Position numbers and translations under genes: made by a program
In this document: positions 24,328 to 33,200 of the stretch, in pieces
Numbering within the stretch: the first letter of the stretch is position 1
How the letters are laid out: the number at the start of each line of letters is the position of its first letter
Source of the DNA: Marinifilum caeruleilacunae
GTDB lineage: Bacteria > Bacteroidota > Bacteroidia > Bacteroidales > Marinifilaceae
Reading direction: 5' to 3'
DNA length: 48,828 nucleotides
NCBI RefSeq assembly: GCF_013141825.1
Contig: NZ_RZNH01000042.1
Span: 1 to 48,828 of the forward strand
The notes under the pieces: generated by a model
The model's database searches: none
The model's input: the letters and a program-made list of their open reading frames with translations, nothing else
What the model was told of the DNA's origin: nothing

Positions 24328-26481
24328 ATGAAAAGAACATTTTTAACGGCTTTTGCATTGCTATCATTATTTAATTTTGCAGTTAAAGCTGATGAAATTC
24401 CAAATCCAACCGATGATAAAAAGGTTGTGAAGCATTTGAATTTGGAGGAGGTTGAAATCAATGCTTCGCGTGTAAATGTAAAAGTGAAAGATTTGCCCCA
24501 AAAAATTGAAGTCATCACAAAAAGAACCATCGAAGCTTCCCCTGCAAGCCATGTGGCTGGTTTATTAAAGAGATCTGCATCTATCGATATATTGCAGTAC
24601 CCAGGAGTTTCTGCAGTAGTTAGTATGCGTGGTTTTACACCATCGCCGAGTGTAAAATATACAGTGATTTTGGTTGATGGAAAACCTTCAGGTACTGATA
24701 ATATCGCCAGTATAAACTTGCAGAATGTTGAGCGAGTTGAGATTTTAAAAGGTCCATTTTCTGCCCAATATGGATCAGCTGCCATGGCCGGAGTGGTCAA
24801 TATTGTAACAAAAAATAGCACGGGAAAAATTGGTGGCCGTGTTGATGTTGAATATGGCAGCTTTCAGACTTCAAACTTAAATTTAGCTACTGGTGGATCG
24901 ATTTCTGAAGAGTTGGATTTTGACTTTGGTTTTTCTTATAAAAATCAGGCAAAAGACTATAAAACGGGTGATAAAAATTTATATGATGAAAGCTATGCAA
25001 AATCGATACTAGATGAAAGCAGCTATGGAGAGCGAATGGAAAATACACAATTCACAACCTACAATCTGAATGGTCGACTTGGTGTCAAAATCGCCAAGGA
25101 TTGGAAAATTAACCTGAACGGTACGTACTATAAAGGCGATGATATTGAAACACCAGGTAATTTTTGGCATACCGAAGGAATGGATTCTAAGGATATTGAA
25201 CGTTATTCTGCCGGAATTGATGTGTTAGGAAAAATTAAAAATCATCAACTTACATTTTCGCCTTACTACTCAAATGAGGAGAATAAAACTTTTGACGTAG
25301 GATCGGATGGTTATGGAGACTTTGAAAGCATTTATAAGAATTATGGTTTTCAGTTGTTGGATTCATATCAATTCGGAAGTCACAATCTTGGTTTGGGAAT
25401 GGATCATAAAACGGAAGAATATGAAAGCACAAATTTTGCACCCAATGGTGATGTAGAGGCTCCATATCAGCCAGATTATAAGAATATTGCAACAGGGATG
25501 TTTGCGCAATTGCAATTTAAGCTTGTTGATGATCGATTAAACCTGATGCTTGGCGCAAGGGGAGATCATATCAAATTTAAACTGGAGGCCGACAATTTGC
25601 TGGGAAATGATAAAAGCAGCGAAGACTATTGGGAGTTTACTGGTAATTTTGGTGTGAAATACGAAATATGGGAAGGTTTATCGGCTCACACCAGCTATGG
25701 GAATGCATTTTTAGCACCAAAAGCTTACCAGGTTGCAGGTAAATATACCAGGGGAACTTCTACTACAGTTGGGAATCCAGAACTTGAACCTGAAACCTCT
25801 AAAACAGTTGATTTTGGATTGGCCTATAACAGTTACCAGAAGGGAATAGCTGTAGATCTAACTTATTTTAATACCCATCATAAGGACAAAATCATTAGAA
25901 CTTATTTGCCTGATTACAGCACCACATATACCAATGCGCATAGTGCTGATATGGATGGATTGGAAGTAACTGCTTCTTATGATTTTGGAGCTTTAAAGCA
26001 ATATGACTATTCTCTTCGTTTGTATTTGAACTACACGCATTTGTTTGATGCTAAAGTGAAATATGAAGATGCCTTGGGTAATAAGCTGGAAGGAGAAATG
26101 AGATTTGTACGTAACAATACTGCCTCATTTGGAATTGAATACGATAACCTGAAAGGATTCTCTACAAAATTAAACGGTAGATATATTGGCCACAGATATG
26201 AAAACAATTACATGTACCTGGCTGATTATTCGAACTGGCCCGATATCACCAAAGAGCCAATTGTATATCAGGGAAAAGAAGTACGTCCTAAATTGGTAAA
26301 CGAAGAGTTGCTGTATCATCCGATATCATATGTATTTGATTATTCGGCTAGCTATACTTTTAAAGAGCATTATACACTTGGAATAAGCATTGCCAATTTG
26401 CTGAACGAAAACTACACAGAAAAGGATGGCTACAATATGCCGGGTAGAAGCATTATGGCAAAATTTTCATATCAGTTTTAG
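24328..26481 (+). CDS. btuB: TonB-dependent vitamin B12 receptor (BtuB-like)
   Basis: 717 residues with a signal peptide (about 1-21). The plug domain starts with a TonB-box-like VEINASRV segment and continues with LKRSASIDILQYPGVSAVVSMRGFTP, VILVDGKPSG and VEILKGPFSAQYGSAAMAGVVNIVTK, all standard for TonB-dependent receptors. The barrel has typical strand pairs such as AHTSYGNAFLAPKAYQVAG and NPELEPETSKTVDFGL, and ends in the aromatic SYQF. Cobalamin riboswitch 2 upstream fixes the substrate class as corrinoid. It is transcribed alone, with a strong terminator after it. Confidence 0.9.
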   Translation: MKRTFLTAFALLSLFNFAVKADEIPNPTDDKKVVKHLNLEEVEINASRVNVKVKDLPQKIEVITKRTIEASPASHVAGLLKRSASIDILQYPGVSAVVSMRGFTPSPSVKYTVILVDGKPSGTDNIASINLQNVERVEILKGPFSAQYGSAAMAGVVNIVTKNSTGKIGGRVDVEYGSFQTSNLNLATGGSISEELDFDFGFSYKNQAKDYKTGDKNLYDESYAKSILDESSYGERMENTQFTTYNLNGRLGVKIAKDWKINLNGTYYKGDDIETPGNFWHTEGMDSKDIERYSAGIDVLGKIKNHQLTFSPYYSNEENKTFDVGSDGYGDFESIYKNYGFQLLDSYQFGSHNLGLGMDHKTEEYESTNFAPNGDVEAPYQPDYKNIATGMFAQLQFKLVDDRLNLMLGARGDHIKFKLEADNLLGNDKSSEDYWEFTGNFGVKYEIWEGLSAHTSYGNAFLAPKAYQVAGKYTRGTSTTVGNPELEPETSKTVDFGLAYNSYQKGIAVDLTYFNTHHKDKIIRTYLPDYSTTYTNAHSADMDGLEVTASYDFGALKQYDYSLRLYLNYTHLFDAKVKYEDALGNKLEGEMRFVRNNTASFGIEYDNLKGFSTKLNGRYIGHRYENNYMYLADYSNWPDITKEPIVYQGKEVRPKLVNEELLYHPISYVFDYSASYTFKEHYTLGISIANLLNENYTEKDGYNMPGRSIMAKFSYQF

Positions 26482-26503
26482 TTTGGATATTTTTTAATAG
26501 AAA

Positions 26504-26540
26504 AAGGGGAGGTCTTAAGGTGAAGGCTTCCCCTTAATTA
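26504..26540 (+). terminator. Terminator after the btuB-like gene
   Basis: A 13-bp stem (26504-26516 with 26523-26535, two G-U pairs) has a 6-nt loop, with a T/A-rich tail. It lies between the receptor stop and the third riboswitch. Confidence 0.7.
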
Positions 26541-26621
26541 TTAATAAATGTATTGTTAACACCTGATATACAGCATGTTTTTTAAATTGATTTAATTAGT
26601 GGATTTATTGGTCTTTTTTTT

Positions 26622-26629
26622 TACATTTG
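26622..26629 (+). promoter_or_regulatory. -7 element (TACATTTG) of the second receptor operon
   Basis: TACATTTGC precedes cobalamin riboswitch 3 by a few nucleotides. The same octamer in the same place occurs before riboswitch 2. Confidence 0.5.
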
Positions 26630-26635
26630 CAGCGC

Positions 26636-26815
26636 AATTGGTTCTCAAATATTTGAATTTTTTCAAATGGAGATGAAAAGGGAATCCGGTTAAAATCCGG
26701 AGCTGTTCCCGTAGCTGTAAGTTCTATTAATGCTTTTATTCCACTATGCCACTGTTCCAATATCGGAATGGGAAGGCCGATAAAAGTTGAACAAGCCAGA
26801 AGACCTGCCAGTTAG
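26636..26815 (+). promoter_or_regulatory. Cobalamin riboswitch 3 (long form)
   Basis: The conserved core is GAAAAGGGAATCCGG, TTCCCGTAGCTGTAAG, the extra arm GCCACTGTTCC...GGAATGGGAAGG, and AGAAGACCTGCC. It resembles riboswitch 2 closely, including the variable arm, so the two probably arose by duplication. Controls the TonB receptor and BtuG-like gene. Confidence 0.93.
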
Positions 26816-26914
26816 CATTTGATTTTCAAAACATTCGGTGAAGGTGTTTGGAAAATGATGGTTGCCTTTAACTATTGTTATCCTTTCGTGTTCCCTGCTA
26901 TATCAATTGGTAAG

Positions 26915-28786
26915 ATGAAGTGGAGTTTATTTTTTTTCTTAATTTTCTTGAGTGTTAATATCCAGGCTCAAAACATTGGTAAGGATACTGTGCAATTAAA
27001 TACGATTGATATTGTTGCACCCAGACTCAAACATTTTTCTTCAACCGAGAAAAAGATTAAAGTTGATTCTATTATCCTACAAAAGTACGAAGGCAAAGAT
27101 TTGGCAGGGATATTACAAAAAGTTTCATTATTAAATGTTTCTTCTAATGGTTCTCAAGGAGCTCTATCCACGGTTAGCATTCGGGGAGCTTCTGCAACTC
27201 ATACATCGGTAAATTGGAACGGAGTACCGGTAAATTCACTTACAACAGGATCGGCCGATTTGTCTTTGATTGGAGCTGGTAGTTTTGACGATGTGCAAAT
27301 AGTTTATGGAGCGGTTGGTTCACTCTATGGAAGTGGAACAATGGGAGGAGCTATTGAATTGTCCAATACTCCAAATTGGAAAGATGAATCGTCGCTTGGT
27401 TTACAATCGGAATTTGGAAGTTTTTCGAATTACAAAACAAAATTGTACGGAAAGTATTCAAATAATTGGATTTCTTATACTGCACAGGCCTTTTTTCAAT
27501 ATGGTAAAAATGATTTTACTTATACAGATAAATATGATTTTGGATCTCCGACTGAACGTTTGACTCATAATGAAAACAGGGCATACGGAACCATTCATGA
27601 TTTACATTTTAAATTTGATAAGCACTTTATTGATTTGGGTGCATGGTACCAGGCAAAGAAAAAGAATATTGCTGGCATAATGGGAATTGGTGAACCAAGA
27701 AGCAGTCAGCAACAAAGAGACTCTTCCCTCAAGGTATATTTGGGTTGGAAGACTCTAGTCGGAAAATTTCGTGTGGAGCTAAAATCAGCATATTTATACG
27801 ATTACCTGAAGTATACCAATGGCTATTTGTCTGAAATATCTTCGGAAAGGATATTGAACGATGCAAACATACGCTATTACCATAATTCAAAGTTTAGTTT
27901 GGATATAAACGCCAAATATTCCTGGTTGAAAGGCCAAACCAACAATTATGAGAAAGAGGAGTATGAATCCAGAATAACGCTTGCCGGAAAATATACACCA
28001 AAATTCGGAACATTCATTATTACGATTGGCAAAGAGTGGAATACGGAGATCAATCCACCTGAAATGTATTCCTTTAGTAGTTTGTGGAATGTGATTCCTA
28101 AATTTTTGGATGTTAGAGCAAAATGGGGAACTCATTTTCGTAGACCTACTTTTAACGAAAGGTATTGGCAGCCAGGAGGTAATGAGGAAATAAAAGCAGA
28201 GGAAGGTTGGAATGCTGAGTTGGGATTGACTATATTATCCCTAGTAAGCAATTTTGGAAAAATTAGCACAGATGTAGCTGTCTACCAGTCCAAGAACAAG
28301 AATGCCATTTCGTGGCAACCAACAGGCTCACATTGGAGCCCCTTAAATACAGGGCAGATGATAAGTAAGGGATTGGAGATGGAAGTAAAGCATTCGTTAG
28401 CTGTTGGAAGTAAAAAATATATGCAAACCATGTTTAAGTATGCCTATAACGACGCCTATAATAATGATAAATCTAGTGCGGATTATAAGCAAACCATAGC
28501 CTATCGCCCTCACCATATCACTAAAATTTTGAATGATTTTATATCAGAGAAATGGAATGCTGGTGTTATTGCAACCTTCAGATCAAATACTAAAAACTGG
28601 GAAGAACAAAAAGTTGATGGAAATTTTCTACTTGATGTGAATGGAGGATATCAGTTTAAAACAGAGTATGCAAAGTTTAGTTTAACAGGTAGGATTGAGA
28701 ATATTTTAGATAAATCGTATGAGCTGGTTAAGTATTACCCCATGCCGGGCCGAGCTTATTATTTAGGGGTGAATGTAATTTTTTAA
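26915..28786 (+). CDS. TonB-dependent receptor, cobalamin-riboswitch controlled
   Basis: 623 residues from the ATG at 26915, which starts a proper signal peptide (MKWSLFFFLIFLSVNIQAQ). The frame is open upstream to 26819, but that part overlaps the riboswitch and lacks signal features. Plug landmarks are LNTIDIVAPRL (TonB-box region), LQKVSLLNVSSNGSQGALSTVSIRG, VNWNGVPVNSL and VQIVYGAVGSLYGSGTMGGAIELS. The barrel includes WGTHFRRPTFNERYWQPGGNEE and ends with GVNVIF. It is shorter than the BtuB-like protein and only distantly related. It likely imports a different corrinoid or a precursor. The surface lipoprotein gene follows after 13 nt and is co-transcribed. Confidence 0.88.
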   Translation: MKWSLFFFLIFLSVNIQAQNIGKDTVQLNTIDIVAPRLKHFSSTEKKIKVDSIILQKYEGKDLAGILQKVSLLNVSSNGSQGALSTVSIRGASATHTSVNWNGVPVNSLTTGSADLSLIGAGSFDDVQIVYGAVGSLYGSGTMGGAIELSNTPNWKDESSLGLQSEFGSFSNYKTKLYGKYSNNWISYTAQAFFQYGKNDFTYTDKYDFGSPTERLTHNENRAYGTIHDLHFKFDKHFIDLGAWYQAKKKNIAGIMGIGEPRSSQQQRDSSLKVYLGWKTLVGKFRVELKSAYLYDYLKYTNGYLSEISSERILNDANIRYYHNSKFSLDINAKYSWLKGQTNNYEKEEYESRITLAGKYTPKFGTFIITIGKEWNTEINPPEMYSFSSLWNVIPKFLDVRAKWGTHFRRPTFNERYWQPGGNEEIKAEEGWNAELGLTILSLVSNFGKISTDVAVYQSKNKNAISWQPTGSHWSPLNTGQMISKGLEMEVKHSLAVGSKKYMQTMFKYAYNDAYNNDKSSADYKQTIAYRPHHITKILNDFISEKWNAGVIATFRSNTKNWEEQKVDGNFLLDVNGGYQFKTEYAKFSLTGRIENILDKSYELVKYYPMPGRAYYLGVNVIF

Positions 28787-28799
28787 TACAATCATAATC

Positions 28800-30200
28800 A
28801 TGAAAAAGTTTTTAAAATTTAGCCTGGGCTTGCTAATAGCAAGTGCTTTATTCGTTTCTTGTACAGACGACGATGATAATGCAATGCCAACATTGTCTGT
28901 AAACAAAGGTGTTGTTATTGAAAATGGTGCAAGCATAACAATTACTCCTTCAGAATTGGCTGTAGTTGATACGGATACGGAAGATGTAAATATTATTTAC
29001 ACTGTGACTACTGCAACCGAAAATGGTATTCTTGCCAATGCAGATGACCTTTCAACAGCTATTGATCAATTTACTCAAGCTGATGTGGCAGCTTCAAAAG
29101 TTGTGTACGTTCATAACGGAAGCCAAACCTTAACCGATGAGTTTTCATTTAAAGTTACCGATGGAGATAACGAACTTACAGGTACTTTTAATATTAGCAT
29201 TGGTGAAAAACAGATCAGCTTTTTCTATATTTTGAACGAGGGGAGTTCTAATGGTAGTTTAAGTATGATCAACAGAAATGATGAGGTGACTAATAATTAC
29301 TTCTCGACTGCAAATAATGGCGTTGCATTGGGACAGTACCCTCAATCTATGGCTGTAAATGATGATTATGCTTTTATTGTTGTAACTACAGCAAGCGGTG
29401 CAGGTTATGTTGAGGTTGCAAATAAAATTGATTTTACCCATAATGCAACAATAGATGGTTTCTCTTATCCTCGAGAAATTACCTTAGCTGGCGATAAAGC
29501 GTATGTTTCTAATGGAAATGGTCAGGATGCAAACTATGCAAAGGAAAACAACGAAATTTATATTATTGACCTAAATACTATGACAAAAACAGGAGAGATT
29601 GCAGTTGGTGCCGGTCCTGAAAAAATGGTAGTATCGAATGGTAAATTATATGTTGCTAATAGTGGTGGTTGGTCTAACGATGATAATACAGTATCAGTTA
29701 TCGATATTGAGTCTGATCAGGTTTTAGAAACCATTACTGTGAAATCTTGCCCTAAAGATATGGTTGTTGATGCTAATGGCGACATTTGGGTGTATTGTTC
29801 AGGTGTTCCAGATTATTCTAACTGGCCAAATGTAACTTATACCAATTCTGGAATTTCTGTAATAACTGAATCAACCAGTGCAGTAACCTCATATGATTTG
29901 ACGAACCTTTCGACAAGTGGGATCAAAAATATTGCAATAAACAAGGCGAAAGATGTTGTTTACTTCATGTCGGATGCAGTTTATGCAATGAATATATCTG
30001 ATACGGCATTGCCAACAATTAAACTTATTGATACTACATTCTATGGTATGGATGTAAATCCTGTAAGTGATAACTTATGGTTGTGCGAAGCAATAGATGC
30101 TACAACTCCAGGTACCGTTCATGTTTACAATAGTGAAGGTGCAGAACTGAAAAGTTTTACCGTTGGTACTATGCCGAACTCGACTACTTTTAGCTATTAG
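28800..30200 (+). CDS. Surface beta-propeller lipoprotein, BtuG-like
   Basis: 466 residues. The lipobox LFVSC is followed by TDDDDN, an acidic signal used in Bacteroidota for lipoprotein export to the cell surface. Residues about 30-132 form a cadherin/CSPG-like Ig-type domain (ELAVVDTDTEDVNIIYTV...DEFSFKVTDGDNELTGTFNISI). Residues about 138-466 form a YncE-type propeller with repeated blades (GPEKMVVSNGKLYVANSGG, CPKDMVVDANGDIWVYCSG). In Bacteroides, BtuG is a surface propeller lipoprotein that binds B12 very tightly and hands it to BtuB. The fold, lipidation, receptor partner and riboswitch all agree with that role here. The N-terminal Ig-like domain is, as far as I recall, absent from the characterised BtuG, so the name is a prediction. 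Confidence 0.75.
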   Translation: MKKFLKFSLGLLIASALFVSCTDDDDNAMPTLSVNKGVVIENGASITITPSELAVVDTDTEDVNIIYTVTTATENGILANADDLSTAIDQFTQADVAASKVVYVHNGSQTLTDEFSFKVTDGDNELTGTFNISIGEKQISFFYILNEGSSNGSLSMINRNDEVTNNYFSTANNGVALGQYPQSMAVNDDYAFIVVTTASGAGYVEVANKIDFTHNATIDGFSYPREITLAGDKAYVSNGNGQDANYAKENNEIYIIDLNTMTKTGEIAVGAGPEKMVVSNGKLYVANSGGWSNDDNTVSVIDIESDQVLETITVKSCPKDMVVDANGDIWVYCSGVPDYSNWPNVTYTNSGISVITESTSAVTSYDLTNLSTSGIKNIAINKAKDVVYFMSDAVYAMNISDTALPTIKLIDTTFYGMDVNPVSDNLWLCEAIDATTPGTVHVYNSEGAELKSFTVGTMPNSTTFSY

Positions 30201-30217
30201 ATAGGATAGAGTTGCTC

Positions 30218-30256
30218 AAAAAAAAGCTTGACCCATTTGGGTCAAGCTTTTTTTTT
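30218..30256 (+). terminator. Terminator after the btuG-like gene (copy A)
   Basis: A 17-bp perfect stem (30218-30234 with 30239-30255) has a 4-nt loop and a long T-run. The core AAAGCTTGACCC...GGGTCAAGCTTT recurs at 32308-32339, on the other side of the next gene. Confidence 0.93.
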
Positions 30257-30686
30257 GCAATCAAGTATAAATAAATTAAGATTCACGTAGGTTATTTAAA
30301 AATTCAATTTGTTGATAATGTAACCTGAGTATTAAGATTTTGAAAAATGGCAAACGTGAATAACATAACAATCGTTTGAATATGTTATTCAACATGAGAA
30401 TACATAATAAATAACTAGTTTTATAGGCATTTATAATCTATATTTGTTATGTATATTATAATAGTGTGTAAGGATAGATATAAAATTACAAAAATATTGA
30501 TTTTAAAAATATATGGAAGTAGATTTTGCATAATGACCCTTGAACTAAAGTTGCAGATATTGAAATGTATGTGTCGATATTAAATTGTTTTTGTCTATCG
30601 TTATAAATTATTGGACTGAAAATTAAATAATGTAAGCTTCATGTTTTACATGAAATTTACACTTAATATAATAAATCTTAAATAAA
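30257..30686. other. AT-rich intergenic region before the frameshifted lipoprotein gene
   Basis: This is about 430 bases with no ORF. It holds a 10-bp inverted repeat (GAATAACATA/TATGTTATTC, about 30357-30389), a possible -7 element TATATTTG at 30439-30446 and a short palindrome TTCATGTTTTACATGAA near 30638-30654. It is among the most AT-rich parts of the window. Confidence 0.4.
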
Positions 30687-32260
30687 ATGAAAAGTTATTT
30701 TTAATTATTGGAATCGTAGGGATTCTATTTTCTTCATGTTCGGATAATGATAAATTGGATGAAGATATTACAGATGTTTTGAATGATGAGGTTAGTGCAA
30801 AAACGAATGAGAAATATTTGTTGCAATTTGCGGAGATCTTATCCAAGGCTACATATGAAAGAGAAGATGTCAGAGAATTTCTTAAAACAGAATCCATAAA
30901 ACAATTTGATAAGAACTATGATGTACTATACCTATTAGTAAAAAATAAGGAAATCAATGGGAATTCATTCCGAGATATATTAGTGTCGTACTCATCAAAA
31001 GAAATAATTACAGAAATTGAGTCAAATGTTCCATTGTTGAATATCTTGGTTCCAGAAATTATGATGTTTAATATTAAACCAGAAAACTTAAATATTAAGG
31101 ATAATGAAGTTCCTGTCGTTGTATCTGAGGAGATTGAGACTTCATTGTATTTGAATGGAGAGAAGGAACTTAGTCTAGAAAAAGGTGAAGTGCCAAATTT
31201 CCATGTATTTGTGGTAAATGAAAATAGTAGAGTTATAGTTCCTATAGACGAAATCGGTGATACGAAAAATTTAAATGTCAGTTCTATTCAATTTAAGTCA
31301 CCTAATTTTGATGGAACTAAGGAAGCTATAATTAAAACTGACACAAAATCAACTATGACCGACTTTAACTTTGTCGGGCCTAGAGCGCTGACAGCTTTTA
31401 CTCATTTTAATAGAAACGATGGAAGTATTTATCAAAAAGCATTTCAAAGGGACTATTTATATTATGGTATTACACCAACACAAAGATCCGGGAGTCTAAA
31501 TAGATCTATGTCAGAGTATTTAAGTTATATATCAATAAATCCTACTACTTATTTTAAAGTATCAGATCAAGTGGATACGGGATCAAATAGTGATGATCCG
31601 TATATACAAAATTATGAAACTACTCAAAAAAGTAGGGAGCTATCGCAAGAAGAGCTTATAGATAGAATGTGGACCAAAGGGGCTTATGAGTTTCGATTCG
31701 AGGTTATAACATCTACAAATCAGCATCCGCAGATTGTATATGTTCCACTAAAGCCATATGAAATATGGAATTTTAATATTACACACGAAAGGGAACACTC
31801 AACCTGGTTTAGTTCTTCAAAACATATTTATAAAATTAATCCTAATAATTTTACGGCTAAAAATATTTTCTTACAGAACAAAATATCTTTAGGAAAGTGG
31901 CATTTAGCTGAAGAATCTTTATATAGGTATGTTAATATCATTGAAGAAGATGAAAGTATTGATAAAACGATAACTATGACATATGAATCTACAAAAGTTC
32001 ATACAAATAAGTTTAATGGAGATTTGAAGCTAGATGTTGGGATTGGAAAAGGAACAGTTACGGCGGATGTCACGGAGTCCAATACGATTAGAGAAAATAA
32101 AACAGTTAATATTATTCGAAAGGAAAAATCAGATGATTTAGGTAGTGTAAGAATATATTTTTATGAACCCATAATTGAAACTATAATAGGAGGTGGTCCA
32201 CTTTGTGTTATGAAAACTTACAATACTGGTCATGTTACATTTGGGATCACTGTGGAGTAA
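30687..32260 (+). CDS. Unknown lipoprotein, frameshifted at codon 3
   Basis: I do not recognise this protein. The long frame is open back to 30683 but has no ordinary start until a TTG at 30755. The sequence just upstream of that TTG encodes, in frame, KLFLIIGIVGILFSSCSDNDK, a complete lipoprotein signal peptide with lipobox LFSSC. An ATG is present at 30687, but in the wrong frame: ATGAAAAGTT needs one more A to read MKKLFLII. So the gene carries a one-base loss in a short A-run at codon 3, or a sequence error. The predicted protein would be about 523 residues. The C-terminal 130 residues alternate polar and hydrophobic residues with many Thr/Asn/Lys (KTITMTYESTKV..., GDLKLDVGIGKGTVTADV), like long amphipathic beta-hairpins; a pore-forming or adhesive role is only speculation. 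It is AT-rich compared with its neighbours and flanked by two near-identical terminators, which suggests transfer. Confidence 0.6.
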
Positions 32261-32307
32261 TTTCCATGATTGCGGTGGTTTAAAAATGAATAAGTACAAG
32301 ATAAAAC

Positions 32308-32342
32308 AAAAGCTTGACTCAAAAATGGGTCAAGCTTTTTTA
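32308..32342. terminator. Bidirectional terminator (copy B of the 30218 hairpin)
   Basis: AAAAGCTTGACTC (32308-32320) pairs with GGGTCAAGCTTTT (32327-32339) with one G-U pair, and has T-rich tracts in both directions. It can serve the plus-strand lipoprotein gene and the convergent minus-strand gene. The core stem is nearly the same as at 30218-30255. Confidence 0.8.
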
Positions 32343-32359
32343 TTTGTTTCAAAAAGGAA

Positions 32360-32995
32360 TTAGTTCAATTCCTTTCGCATGATCGATTTGCTGTTTTTGT
32401 TTTTCGATTCAAAACCCATTTTTTCCATGTATTTCAACATTTTGGTAGAAGAGCAATACACCGACTTAATATTGTGCTTGCCTAAAGTCTGTTTTAAGCT
32501 TTTGTACAAGTAATCTCCTACTTTAAAATCCCTGTATTGAGGAAGTGCATAATCCAATTCAATTCTTAATTCGCTCTCTTCCTGTGTACCGATAAAGATT
32601 CCTGCAACCGCCATATTTCTTAATACAAAAATGCCCATTTGCTTTTCTCTTTTCTCGAAATTAGGATAAAAGCCGGCGATATCTTTTTTATAGTAATCCA
32701 GAAAATGCATCAGCAGTTCGTCGTTTTCTTTAATTTCGATTACTTTGAAATCTTCTTTGCGTGCATACATCTTTTTTAGGTTATAGATATTGGCACACAC
32801 AATTAAAAAGTTCATGATTCCTACGGGCAAAGATCCAATTAAAAATCCGTAGGTAGAAAACAGAATCGCTCCTGCCAGGTTGTACCATCGAAGTTTGATA
32901 ATCGATGTCATACTTAAGGATACCAGTACCAGTACAGAGGCTGCGTAACCAATCCATTCCAATACAGAAATGCCTAAAATGTTAACTTCTAACAT
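32360..32995 (-). CDS. YgjV-like membrane protein fused to GNAT-like domain
   Basis: 211 residues. The N-terminal 75 residues hold three hydrophobic helices (about 8-28, 33-53, 55-73) with WIGYAASVLVLVSLSMTS, LRWYNLAGAILFSTYG and PVGIMNFLIVCANIY. This is the pattern of small YgjV/PnuC-like membrane proteins. The remaining part is soluble and resembles a GNAT acetyltransferase: a strand pair (FVLRNMAVAGIFIG, LRIELDYALPQYRDFKVGDYLY) and the final MEKMGFESKNK. No signal peptide is present. The function is unknown; the membrane part may bind a small ligand and the GNAT-like part may modify or sense acyl-CoA. It lies downstream of the phosphofructokinase gene, separated by about 200 bases. Confidence 0.65.
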   Translation of the reverse strand: MLEVNILGISVLEWIGYAASVLVLVSLSMTSIIKLRWYNLAGAILFSTYGFLIGSLPVGIMNFLIVCANIYNLKKMYARKEDFKVIEIKENDELLMHFLDYYKKDIAGFYPNFEKREKQMGIFVLRNMAVAGIFIGTQEESELRIELDYALPQYRDFKVGDYLYKSLKQTLGKHNIKSVYCSSTKMLKYMEKMGFESKNKNSKSIMRKELN

Positions 32996-33141
32996 AGTTT
33001 TTTTTGATTTAAAAATTTAATTAAATACTGTTCCGGTTTGCCCAAAGCGATTTAATTATTACAAGAATCAACTTGTAAGTTACATTATCTGTAAATTAAA
33101 TTACTTCGATCAAACAAATAAAAAGGAATGGTTGTGAAAGT

Positions 33142-33174
33142 AGAAACCTTTCAACGCAATGTCGAAAGGCTTCT
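33142..33174 (-). terminator. Possible terminator hairpin after phosphofructokinase
   Basis: On the minus strand AGAAGCCTTTC pairs with GAAAGGTTTCT (33142-33152 with 33164-33174, one G-U pair). There is no strong T-run, so the call is weak. Confidence 0.35.
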
Positions 33175-33200
33175 CAAATGTACAAAAATATGTTGTGTTT

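Noticed and set aside
26819-26914. Longer N-terminus of the second TonB receptor
   Set aside because: It starts inside the end of riboswitch 3 and lacks a signal peptide; the ATG at 26915 gives a normal one.
30316-30340. AACCTGAGT in the region after the BtuG-like gene as another MITE end
   Set aside because: Only nine bases match the MITE tip, and no inverted partner is found within the next several hundred bases.
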